A stretch of DNA of 6,224 bases from an uncultured Alphaproteobacteria bacterium. Its GTDB lineage: Bacteria; Pseudomonadota; Alphaproteobacteria; RF32; CAG-239. Under the pieces are notes generated by a model. That model worked only from the letters and a program-made list of their open reading frames with translations, was not told the origin of the DNA and searched no databases. This document shows positions 1-5,827 of this stretch, piece by piece. Position numbers and translations under genes: made by a program. The stretch spans positions 1 to 6,224 of the forward strand of contig CALXTG010000118.1 in assembly GCA_944391355.1 (NCBI GenBank), given 5' to 3'. Within the stretch, counting starts at the first letter, position 1. Each line of letters starts with the position of its first letter.

Positions 1-268
1 GATCGTCGGCTTGGTAGGCCTTTACCCCACCAACTACCTAATCTTCCGCGGGCCGTTCTTAAAGCGATAAATCTTTCCCCCTCAGGGATTATGCGGTATT
101 AGCAGTCGTTTCCAACTGTTGTCCCCCTCTTCAAGGTACGTTCCCACGTGTTACTCACCCGTGCGCTACTTTCATTATTGGTGCAAGCACCAATAAATCA
201 CGTTCAACTTGCATGTGTTAAGCCTGCCGCCAGCGTTCGTTCTGAGCCAGGATCAAACTCTCATGTTA
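1..268 (-). rRNA. rrs: 16S ribosomal RNA, 5' part (gene continues left of window)
   Basis: This is the first ~268 nt of small-subunit rRNA, read on the minus strand. The complement of the universal 27F site (AGAGTTTGATC...GGCTCAG) lies at 242-261, which places the mature 5' end near 268 by the E. coli offset of seven bases. It is followed by AACGAACGCTGGCGGCAGGC and the ACACATGCAAG block, a wording typical of Alphaproteobacteria. A V1 stem-loop (arms TATTGGTGC and GCACCAATA) and the GTGAGTAACACGTGGGAACG stretch follow. The left edge of the window cuts the gene at about E. coli position 287. The exact mature 5' end is inferred and no processing site was identified. Confidence 0.97.
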
Positions 269-560
269 AAATGATTGTTCCCAATCCTGTCTATATTACT
301 CATAAAGAATCTTTTGGTTCCTTTATTTCTTCAACACAGACTTTATTCATATTCTCGCCTCACAGCTCAAATATACCGTCTGCATATCCTCTTCCTTATT
401 TACTATCTTCTATAACCTGACACTGTATTTCAGCCGCTAAACTCGGCTGATCAACGTCAGCGAGGTGGTTTATATGACATCGCTTCCGAGATGTCAATAA
501 CTTTTTTACAAAAAAAATACGTTTTCTGTGAAAAAAATTTCAACCGCTTGATATAACTTG
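269..560 (-). other. 16S rRNA leader region, no gene
   Basis: The 486 bases between the 16S 5' end and infC hold no credible gene. The half next to 16S is the rRNA leader on the minus strand, about 285 nt if transcription starts below promoter P1. It contains a 7-bp stem-loop (arms 430-436 and 444-450, TCAGCCG/CGGCTGA). It also contains a weak boxA-like sequence, GATTCTTTA on the minus strand at 303-311, which matches TGCTCTTTA at only 6 of 9 positions. Antitermination is usual for rRNA leaders, but this box is not convincing. The remaining part (590-690) is AT-rich and I see nothing in it beyond the infC promoter. Confidence 0.5.
469..497 (-). promoter_or_regulatory. rRNA promoter P2 (sigma-70 type) with internal dyad
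   Basis: On the minus strand, a perfect -35 TTGACA (492-497) and TATAAA (-10, 469-474) are separated by exactly 17 bp. The DNA upstream (about 498-545) is rich in A- and T-tracts like an UP element. An inverted repeat TGACATC / GATGTCA (7 bp, 8-nt gap, 477-498 region) covers the -35 and most of the spacer, where a regulator could bind. The promoter lies about 200 bp before the mature 16S end, in tandem with P1. Confidence 0.75.
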
Positions 561-589
561 ATATTAAAATAAAAAAATTTTTAAGTCAA
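561..589 (-). promoter_or_regulatory. rRNA promoter P1 (sigma-70 type)
   Basis: On the minus strand, TTGACT (-35, positions 584-589) and TAATAT (-10, positions 561-566) are separated by exactly 17 bp. Each differs from consensus by one base. Transcription would start near 554 and run into 16S. A direct repeat CTTGATAT (547-554 and 557-564, plus-strand reading, 10-bp period) overlaps the -10 element and start point. Confidence 0.75.
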
Positions 590-693
590 GCCTCTTGAAG
601 CTGTGAATTCGGCTATATACACATGATTATTTCAAGCGGGAAAGCCATATTTTCTCCGACTCAAGAAAAACTCTATATAAATAAACAATTATC

Positions 694-721
694 TTGATAA
701 TATTTATTACTTTTGTATTAT
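694..721 (+). promoter_or_regulatory. probable infC promoter
   Basis: TTGATA (694-699) and TATTAT (716-721) are 16 bp apart in a very AT-rich stretch, about 28 nt before the infC Shine-Dalgarno sequence. Other -10 choices exist in the same run (TATATA at 719-724), so the exact element is uncertain. Confidence 0.45.
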
Positions 722-743
722 ATAAAAAATTTTCAATAACAAT

Positions 744-749
744 AGGAGG
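744..749 (+). promoter_or_regulatory. infC Shine-Dalgarno sequence deciding an AUA start
   Basis: A perfect AGGAGG sits five bases before ATA at 755-757. The in-frame stop TAG at 743-745 overlaps its first two bases, so translation cannot begin further upstream. Between that stop and the conserved IF-3 sequence no ATG, GTG or TTG exists in frame. Confidence 0.85.
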
Positions 750-754
750 CTACA

Positions 755-1291
755 ATAGCAAAAGAGAATACCAATGCGCCAGTACGTGAAGAGGACGGAA
801 CCCGCATTAACGAAGAAATCCGCGTTAAGGAAGTCCGTCTGATTGATGAAAACGGTGAAAACCGCGGAGTTGTTTCTATCCGGGAAGCATTACAGATTGC
901 CGAAGACGCCGGCTTGGATTTAATTGAAATCTCACCGCAGGCAGTTCCCACGGTCTGCAAGATTCTTGATTACGGCAAATATAAATATGAGACACAGAAA
1001 CGCAAAAACGAAGCCAAAAAGAATCAAAAAGTTGTCAATATCAAAGAGTTAAAACTGCGTCCTCAAATCGATACGCATGATTACGAAGTCAAAATCAAAC
1101 AGGCCAAAAAATTCCTTGAACAGGGAGATAAGGTCAAGTTTACCATGCGTTTTAAAGGGCGCGAAATCGCCAATGATCAGGGCAAAGAAGTCTTGAAGCA
1201 GATTCTCGAAGATTTGGAAGGTCTGTATAAACTCGATTCGGAACCCAAAATGGAAGGCCGCCAGATGTTTATGCTGATTTCGCCGGCATAA
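755..1291 (+). CDS. infC: translation initiation factor IF-3 (AUA start codon)
   Basis: IF-3 binds the 30S subunit, blocks premature 50S joining and checks the start codon and initiator tRNA. The 178-residue product matches the family's usual length (E. coli 180). The N-terminal domain runs to about residue 80 and includes RINEEIRVKEVRLI and DLIEISPQAVPTVCKILDYG. A Lys-rich linker with KYKYETQKRK follows, then the C-terminal ribosome-binding domain from about residue 90 (IKELKLRP, FTMRFKGRE, ending GRQMFMLISPA). The start is taken as AUA at 755. The next in-frame conventional start, TTG at 914, lies inside the N-terminal domain and would delete conserved sequence. Rare starts are known for infC (AUU in enterics), where IF-3 represses its own translation by rejecting them, so the same autoregulation is likely here. 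The gene stands alone: rpmI and rplT do not follow it. Confidence 0.97.
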   Translation: MAKENTNAPVREEDGTRINEEIRVKEVRLIDENGENRGVVSIREALQIAEDAGLDLIEISPQAVPTVCKILDYGKYKYETQKRKNEAKKNQKVVNIKELKLRPQIDTHDYEVKIKQAKKFLEQGDKVKFTMRFKGREIANDQGKEVLKQILEDLEGLYKLDSEPKMEGRQMFMLISPA

Positions 1292-1308
1292 ACCACGCTT
1301 AGATTCGT

Positions 1309-1337
1309 AAAAAGGGAGCCGTCACGCTCCCTTTTTT
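1309..1337. terminator. bidirectional rho-independent terminator
   Basis: The stem GGGAGC (1314-1319) / GCTCCC (1326-1331) encloses a 6-nt loop. It is flanked by five A on the left and six T on the right, so it works as an intrinsic terminator on either strand. It follows the infC stop by 17 bp. On the other strand, the stop codon of the convergent small gene (1336-1338) overlaps its base. Confidence 0.92.
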
Positions 1338-1584
1338 ATGCTGTTTTTCTCATCGTATACATCACATATTCTGTCGATATCACCTGAGATTCCATACACC
1401 AGCCTTCTTCATGGGCTTTTTCCAGTACTATAGACAAAGCACAAGCAATACCGAGCTTGCTATAGTTCGTTTCTATAAACTTTCTTCTGTCTTGTGGCAA
1501 AAAATCGTACGTTACATCTTCACCATTAGAAAAAACGGTTACCCTGATTCCTTCTATATCGCAGAAAATTACTATACTTCTCAT
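1336..1584 (-). CDS. hypothetical protein, 82 aa
   Basis: I do not recognise this family. The 82-residue product begins MRSIVIFCDIEGIRVTVFSN, with a hydrophobic, beta-like start. Its middle (KLGIACALSIVLEKAHEEGW) looks helical. It has three cysteines (residues 8, 48 and 63), no signal peptide and no membrane segment. In favour of a real gene: it ends exactly at a shared bidirectional terminator, starts with ATG, and has a possible promoter upstream on the minus strand (TTGTCT at 1635-1640, TAATAA at 1613-1618, 16-bp spacer). Against: there is no clear Shine-Dalgarno sequence before the ATG, and base composition is close to the AT-rich surroundings. A 65-residue reading frame on the opposite strand overlaps it and looks less protein-like. 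Confidence 0.5.
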   Translation of the reverse strand: MRSIVIFCDIEGIRVTVFSNGEDVTYDFLPQDRRKFIETNYSKLGIACALSIVLEKAHEEGWCMESQVISTEYVMYTMRKTA

Positions 1585-1744
1585 GTTTTTAGTTTTTTAA
1601 TTCATTAATAATTTATTATCAACTTCACAATACTAGACAAAAAGACAAAAGTAAAGATTTAATTTGTGAAAAATTCGCTATAAGCAATGACTTTTCTCAC
1701 AGACAGACATATATTACAATAAATATCTTATATTGGGGACGATG

Positions 1745-3823
1745 ATGATCAAAATTGAAGAGTTAACCGCAGAACAAGCCGCCGCGGAACTGGAACGGAT
1801 TGCTGCCGAAATGGCCAAAGCCGATATTGCCTATTACCAAAATGATGATCCTTATCTGACCGATTCGCAATATGATGAACTTAAACATCGCAACCGGGAA
1901 ATAGAACAAAAATTTCCGCACCTGATTCGTCCCGACAGCCCTTCCCGCAAAGTCGGCGCTGCCGTCAAAAGCGGATTCGGCAAAATCACGCACCGTTTTC
2001 CGATGTTGTCTCTCGGCGATGTTTTCAGCCTTGAAGAAGTTGACGACTTTGTCATGAGCGTTAAAAGATTCTTAAACACCGCGGAAGACATAACCTTCAT
2101 GGCCGAACCCAAAATTGACGGTCTGTCTTTCTCGGCTCGTTATGAAAACGGACGCTTCATTCAGGGCGCAACCCGCGGCGACGGCACCACCGGCGAAGAC
2201 ATTACCGAAAATCTGCGCACCATTGCGCAGCTGCCCCAGACTCTGCCCGGAAAATTTCCTGACATTTTAGAAGTCCGTGGCGAAGTTTATATGTCCAAAA
2301 CCGATTTCTTTGCCCTTAATCAAAAATATGCCGCCGAAGGCAAAAAAGTTTTCGCCAATCCGCGGAACGCCGCAGCCGGCTCGCTGCGCCAGCTCGATTC
2401 GAAAATTACCGCCGAACGCAAATTAAGCCTCTTTGCCTATACCTGGGGCGAAGTCTCCGAACGCTGCTGGGATACGCAGGCTGATTTTTTTGAACACCTG
2501 AAAGATTGGGGATTCCCGGTAAATCCCCTGAACAGGCTCTGCCGGAATCTGAGCGAAATTGATGAAAACTTTACCCGCTTAATGGAACTTCGCGCTTCCC
2601 TGCCCTATGACATTGACGGCATAGTCTACAAGGTCAACGATATTGCTCTGCAGGAACGGCTCGGCTTTCTGACCCGGACCCCGCGTTGGGCCATGGCTCA
2701 CAAATTCCCGGCTGAACAGGCCCTGACCAAAATCAATGATATCCGTATCCAAGTCGGACGCACCGGCGCTTTAACGCCGGTTGCCGACCTTGAACCGGTC
2801 AACGTCGGCGGCGTCATCGTTTCCCATGCCACTTTGCATAATGAAGACGAAATCAGGCGCAAAGATATCCGCATCGGCGATACGGTCGTTATCCAACGTG
2901 CCGGCGATGTTATTCCGCAGGTGGTTGAAGTGATTAAAGATAAGCGTCCCGCCGATTCGCAAGAATTTATCTTCCCGGCGGCCTGCCCGATTTGCGGGGC
3001 CCATGCCATCAGAGAAGAAGATGAAGCGATTCGCCGCTGCACCGGCGGCCTTACCTGCCCGGCCCAGGCAATCGAGCGCCTCAAACATTTTGTATCCCGC
3101 GACGCTTTCGACATTGAAGGCCTCGGCGCCAAAATTATTGAAGACTTCTATCATGAAGGAATCCTGCACAGCCCCGCCGATATTTTTTCTCTGGAACGGC
3201 GCAACAACGACGGCGACCTGTTCGCTCATCAGCCCGGCTCGGCACTGCATTTGGAATCCCGCGAGGGCTGGGGGCATAAATCGGTCAGCAAGCTGTTCCA
3301 GGCGATCAACAGCAAACGCCGCATTGAGCTGCCGCGTTTTATTTATGCCTTGGGAATTCGCCAGGTCGGAACCGCTACTGCCCGCCTGCTGGCTCAGAAT
3401 TTCGGAAGCTTTAAACATCTCCGCGAAGAAATGGAAGCCCAAAATACCGAAAAGCTGGTCGCAATCGACGGCATCGGCGGCGCGATGGCCAAAGACATTG
3501 TCGAGTTTTTTTCCGAACCGCATAACCGCGCGACCATCGACTGCCTGTTGCAGGAAATAGAAGTTGAAGATTACGTTGATACGGCCAATTACGATTCGCC
3601 GCTGGCCGGAAAAACTGTTGTCTTTACCGGAACTCTGGAAAAAATGACCCGCTCCGAAGCCAAAGCAAAAGCTCTGAGCGCCGGCGCCAAAGTTGCTGGT
3701 TCGGTTTCCAAAAATACTGATTATGTCGTTCTCGGCGCCGATGCCGGTTCCAAAGCCAAAAAAGCGCAGGAACTCGGGGTCACACTTCTGAATGAAGAAG
3801 AGTTTTTGCAGCTGATAACCTAG
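1745..3823 (+). CDS. ligA: NAD+-dependent DNA ligase LigA
   Basis: LigA seals nicks in duplex DNA during replication and repair, using NAD+ to form a Lys-AMP intermediate. All family parts are present in 692 residues. Domain Ia is near the N terminus (YYQNDDPYLTDSQYDEL). The adenylation domain has catalytic Lys123 in AEPKIDGLS, then FANPRNAAAGSLRQ, DIDGIVYKVND and MAHKFPAEQ. The OB fold follows (VGRTGALTPVADLEPVNVGG, then QRAGDVIPQVVEV), then a Cys4 zinc finger (Cys414, 417, 432, 438). The HhH region spans about 440-590 and the C-terminal BRCT domain about 618-692. The Arg-Glu-Gly-Trp-Gly segment near 506-510 is, as I recall, typical of alphaproteobacterial LigA. The start is ambiguous: ATG at 1745 has a 5-base gap to GGGGA (1735-1739), but ATG at 1742 and TTG at 1733 are in frame. 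A -10-like TACAAT lies at 1715-1720 without a good -35. The stop overlaps the convergent reverse transcriptase gene. Confidence 0.99.
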   Translation: MIKIEELTAEQAAAELERIAAEMAKADIAYYQNDDPYLTDSQYDELKHRNREIEQKFPHLIRPDSPSRKVGAAVKSGFGKITHRFPMLSLGDVFSLEEVDDFVMSVKRFLNTAEDITFMAEPKIDGLSFSARYENGRFIQGATRGDGTTGEDITENLRTIAQLPQTLPGKFPDILEVRGEVYMSKTDFFALNQKYAAEGKKVFANPRNAAAGSLRQLDSKITAERKLSLFAYTWGEVSERCWDTQADFFEHLKDWGFPVNPLNRLCRNLSEIDENFTRLMELRASLPYDIDGIVYKVNDIALQERLGFLTRTPRWAMAHKFPAEQALTKINDIRIQVGRTGALTPVADLEPVNVGGVIVSHATLHNEDEIRRKDIRIGDTVVIQRAGDVIPQVVEVIKDKRPADSQEFIFPAACPICGAHAIREEDEAIRRCTGGLTCPAQAIERLKHFVSRDAFDIEGLGAKIIEDFYHEGILHSPADIFSLERRNNDGDLFAHQPGSALHLESREGWGHKSVSKLFQAINSKRRIELPRFIYALGIRQVGTATARLLAQNFGSFKHLREEMEAQNTEKLVAIDGIGGAMAKDIVEFFSEPHNRATIDCLLQEIEVEDYVDTANYDSPLAGKTVVFTGTLEKMTRSEAKAKALSAGAKVAGSVSKNTDYVVLGADAGSKAKKAQELGVTLLNEEEFLQLIT

Positions 3824-5070
3824 TTCCGATACTGCCGGCATTTGAGTTTTTTGATTTTAACCGTCAGCGGCCGATAAATTTTTTTCAAAGAAACCTTTGC
3901 GGCATTTTCGGCTGCCGTCAGATATTTATGCCAAAGCGGCAAAAGGTATCCGTTCAGCATTTTCCGACGGATTTTAAAAGTTTTGTAGTGAATCATAAAG
4001 CCGAGATACGAATTTACCGAAGCCTGCAAATCAACCGCCGTCTTTCTGTTTTCTGCCGGACAATCGGTTATTTTCTTATTGCAGCAGACAATCTTTTCAT
4101 ACAGATTGCCTTTGGTTCGGTTCCCTATATATATTCTCCCCGGCTTAATGACCGCCCCGATAAATTTAACCCCTTTGCTATAATGCTGCAAATAGACCTT
4201 ACGCGGATGCAGCCGCAAATGCAGGCGAGCTGCCAAATAAGAACACAAATTTTTTTGCAGCCTCAATAAATAATGTTTATCATGATGAATAATCACAAAA
4301 TCATCGACATAACGGCCATAATAATCAATACCGCAGTTGTCTTTTACATATTTATCAAAAAAATCAAGATAAAAATTGGCAAAAATCTGCGACGTCAGAT
4401 TACCGATCGGCAATCCCCGATCCTTTCCCGTCGTAAACAGACTCTTGCTCCGCGGCAAGCCCTCCCAATTGGAAATCTCCCCCTTAATTTGGCAATTTTT
4501 TTCGGGACGATTGATTATGGTTTTATATACCAGTTCAAGCAGACGGTTTTTATCCTTGCCTCCGTAACGGCTGACAATAAATTTCTGCAGCAAACGAAAC
4601 AAAAGCGGTTTATCAATACTCATAAAAAAAGACTGAATATCCATTTTCAGAATATAACAGTCGCGGGTATAGTCTTTCGAGCAATCGCGGATAAACGAAG
4701 CCACCCGCTCCACCCCGTATTGCACGCCCTTTCCTTCCCGGCAGCTGTAGCTGTCGGAGATAAAATATTTTTCAAAAAGCGGATTAAGTTTGCCGATAAT
4801 CAGATGATGAACGATTCGGTCACGAAAATCAGCCGCAAAGACTTCCCGCTTCACCGGTTTATTGACAATAAAAGCGACAGACCGACCCGGTTGATAAGTT
4901 CCGGCGTTAATTTCCTTCCACAACTCTATCAGCCGGGTCTCATAATCTGCCTCAAAAGCCAGAGCATTTACAGTTTTGCGCTTATGTTTCCGGCAGTCAA
5001 AATAAGCTTCAAAAATATCTTCCAAAGCAATTTCAGCCGTCCCTTTATCTTCAAAAAGCTCTAACTGCAT
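3820..5070 (-). CDS. DGR-type reverse transcriptase
   Basis: This 416-residue RNA-directed DNA polymerase should copy the template repeat RNA with errors at adenines, acting with Avd. The palm is complete: fingers motifs around REVFAADFRDRIVHHLI (75-91), the first catalytic Asp in MDIQSFF (Asp144), the catalytic YVDD at 254-257, and VKFIGAVI (301-308) after it. The diagnostic feature is IGNLTSQ at 222-228. DGR enzymes carry this [I/V/L]GxxxSQ form, whereas group II intron and retron enzymes usually have QGxxxSP. Length fits the family, and there is no maturase, HNH or integrase domain. A basic C-terminal tail (KKIYRPLTVKIKKLK) fits nucleic-acid binding. ATG at 5070 has only a weak purine-rich sequence before it (GAAGAAAAG). 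The template repeat ends just 35 bp upstream, and avd and the target lie further upstream on the same strand. The stop shares CTAG with the ligA stop. Confidence 0.97.
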   Translation of the reverse strand: MQLELFEDKGTAEIALEDIFEAYFDCRKHKRKTVNALAFEADYETRLIELWKEINAGTYQPGRSVAFIVNKPVKREVFAADFRDRIVHHLIIGKLNPLFEKYFISDSYSCREGKGVQYGVERVASFIRDCSKDYTRDCYILKMDIQSFFMSIDKPLLFRLLQKFIVSRYGGKDKNRLLELVYKTIINRPEKNCQIKGEISNWEGLPRSKSLFTTGKDRGLPIGNLTSQIFANFYLDFFDKYVKDNCGIDYYGRYVDDFVIIHHDKHYLLRLQKNLCSYLAARLHLRLHPRKVYLQHYSKGVKFIGAVIKPGRIYIGNRTKGNLYEKIVCCNKKITDCPAENRKTAVDLQASVNSYLGFMIHYKTFKIRRKMLNGYLLPLWHKYLTAAENAAKVSLKKIYRPLTVKIKKLKCRQYRN

Positions 5071-5105
5071 ATTTACTTTTCTTCATTATCCGAAAGATAC
5101 TTTTT

Positions 5106-5226
5106 ACTAAAAAAGCCAAAACCGGGCGAACGCGGTTACTATTATTCTTATTGTTGTTATTTGTATCGCCGGAACTCGGGACCAGTCTCCTGGCATTGTT
5201 ATTATTGTTCTCAGAAGCCGACCAAT
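5106..5226 (-). repeat. DGR template repeat (TR)
   Basis: This is the non-coding donor copy, in the same orientation as the VR 721 bp away. The gap-free core 5115-5226 matches 5836-5947 at 99 of 112 positions. The repeat extends to 5106 with one extra base in an A-run (six A against five). On the minus strand, in the target's frame, it holds 12 AAC/AAT codons in three clusters, so random change at the adenines yields many amino acids but no stop codon. Of 36 minus-strand adenines in the core, 11 differ in the VR; of 76 other bases, 2 differ. The GC-rich end nearest the RT (5115-5135) is adenine-poor and unchanged, as expected for the segment where homing begins (IMH). No ORF of its own is needed to explain it. 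Confidence 0.94.
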
Positions 5227-5236
5227 CCGCAAAAAA

Positions 5237-5276
5237 ACTGCCGGTTATATCTTAACAGCTCATCACTGTCGGCAGT
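5237..5276 (-). terminator. terminator-like hairpin between avd and TR
   Basis: Arms ACTGCCG (5237-5243) and CGGCAGT (5270-5276) enclose a 26-nt loop with a small nested ACAG/CTGT pairing. On the minus strand the stem runs into a tract of T (5231-5237), so it could terminate transcripts leaving avd. It could instead be a structured 5' part of the DGR RNA. On the plus strand CC and six T follow the stem. The large loop lowers confidence in it as an intrinsic terminator. Confidence 0.45.
5244..5272 (-). promoter_or_regulatory. possible promoter for TR RNA / RT
   Basis: On the minus strand, CCGACA (5267-5272) and TATAAC (5244-5249) are 17 bp apart and match the sigma-70 elements at 4/6 and 5/6. 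A start near 5237 would give an RNA that begins just before the TR and continues into the RT gene. It lies inside the hairpin described at 5237-5276, so one of the two readings may be accidental. Confidence 0.3.
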
Positions 5277-5301
5277 CCTTTTTTAATAAAAAGATGCTCG
5301 C

Positions 5302-5325
5302 TCGGCCGAACCGTAATTCGGCCGA
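5302..5325 (-). terminator. hairpin directly after avd, weak terminator
   Basis: A perfect 9-bp stem (TCGGCCGAA 5302-5310, TTCGGCCGA 5317-5325) with a 6-nt loop begins one base after the avd stop codon. On the minus strand a T-run (TTTTTATT) follows only about nine bases after the stem, further away than in a classic intrinsic terminator. It may stop avd transcripts or stabilise their 3' end. Confidence 0.5.
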
Positions 5326-5326
5326 T

Positions 5327-5686
5327 TCAGGCGGGTAAACCTTTCGCTCTGCTTTTGTTCCTCCAGGCCGTAATCTGACGACCGATAGCATCTGTCAGCA
5401 GGGAAATTTCCGCCATCTTCTTCAACGGCAAAAGACGCATATCGACACACAGCCTGATTTCCATTTTTAACAACTCGAAATTATCCAGAAAATGTTCTAA
5501 TGCCTGATGTTTATCAACCGCGCGATTCGCCCGGTATAAATCCCGAAACAACCTTAAGGCATCTCGTTTCATATCCTGTCCTAAAGTAAACTTATATTCC
5601 CGGGAGAATTTTCCGGTCAGCTTATAAACCTCTATCAGCAGATTATAGCTGTCTCTGTAAACCGGCAGTTCATTATACAATACCAT
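5327..5686 (-). CDS. avd: DGR accessory variability determinant Avd (four-helix-bundle protein)
   Basis: Avd forms a small, positively charged helical assembly (a pentamer in the Bordetella phage system) that binds the reverse transcriptase and template RNA and is needed for mutagenic copying. The 119-residue product has the length and character of the family, which is related to the S23-type four-helix bundles: an opening LPVYRDSYNLLIEVY, a second helix with KFTLGQDMKRDALRLFRDLYRAN, a third around HFLDNFELLKMEIRLCVDM, and a fourth ending in AIGRQITAWRNKSRAK. It is rich in Arg and Lys, with no membrane segment. I chose ATG at 5686. TTG at 5692 is in frame, and an in-frame stop lies five codons above that. 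Neither start has a good Shine-Dalgarno sequence. Its place between the target/VR and the TR/RT is the canonical one. Confidence 0.93.
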   Translation of the reverse strand: MVLYNELPVYRDSYNLLIEVYKLTGKFSREYKFTLGQDMKRDALRLFRDLYRANRAVDKHQALEHFLDNFELLKMEIRLCVDMRLLPLKKMAEISLLTDAIGRQITAWRNKSRAKGLPA

Positions 5687-5785
5687 TTTCAAGCTTTCAT
5701 ATTGTTAAGCAAATCCGTACAAAATGAGCCGTCCGCTTTATTTAACCATAACCTTTCATATTTTTTCTCCTCTTCTTTAAATCTC
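5687..5785 (-). other. target-avd intergenic stretch with a strong ribosome binding site and a five-codon ORF
   Basis: On the minus strand, AGAGGAG (about 5767-5773) is followed seven bases later by ATG at 5757-5759, which opens only Met-Lys-Gly-Tyr-Gly before TAA (5742-5744). It is in a different frame from avd and ends about 55 bp before the avd start, which has no good ribosome binding site of its own. It could be a leader peptide or re-initiation site for avd, or a relic. Translation is not proven. Confidence 0.3.
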
Positions 5786-5803
5786 CGCCCCGCAAGCGGG
5801 GCG
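5786..5803. repeat. GC-rich inverted repeat
   Basis: CGCCCCGC and GCGGGGCG form a perfect 8-bp stem around AA. No T-run follows on either strand, so it is not an ordinary intrinsic terminator, though it may block 3' exonucleases at the end of the target mRNA. It is flanked by the direct repeat CTTTAAAT (5775-5782 and 5804-5811). Its right arm shares three bases with the hairpin next to the VR, so the two structures compete. Confidence 0.55.
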
Positions 5804-5822
5804 CTTTAAATGGTTAAAGCGC
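5801..5822. promoter_or_regulatory. hairpin/cruciform downstream of VR, probable DGR target-recognition element
   Basis: Arms GCGCTTTAA (5801-5809) and TTAAAGCGC (5814-5822) form a perfect 9-bp stem with a 4-nt loop. The stem begins six bases after the target stop codon and five beyond the repeat boundary. The Bordetella phage DGR has a hairpin of about this size and loop length a few bases past its VR that increases homing. Position, size and its absence next to the TR support the same role here. Confidence 0.65.
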
Positions 5823-5827
5823 TAAAA

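Noticed and set aside
303..311. boxA antitermination element in the rRNA leader
   Set aside because: It matches the consensus at only six of nine positions. It is mentioned in the leader entry but not called as a feature.
148..420. 90-residue plus-strand reading frame
   Set aside because: It lies antisense to the 16S rRNA 5' end and its leader, and has no protein-like features.
914..1291. IF-3 starting at TTG 914
   Set aside because: This would remove about 53 conserved N-terminal residues that are encoded in frame from the AUA at 755.
2771..3841. 356-residue minus-strand reading frame opposite ligA
   Set aside because: It is a shadow frame: the sense strand encodes a full-length conserved LigA, and this frame has a Phe/Gly/Ala-rich composition typical of antisense artefacts.
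4273..5064. 263-residue plus-strand reading frame opposite the reverse transcriptase
   Set aside because: The minus strand encodes an RT with all catalytic motifs. The plus-strand frame has no recognisable motif.
3820..5070. Retron or group II intron as the source of the reverse transcriptase
   Set aside because: The motif is GxxxSQ rather than GxxxSP. There is no maturase, endonuclease or intron RNA domain, and no msr/msd inverted repeats. Instead Avd and a TR/VR pair are present.
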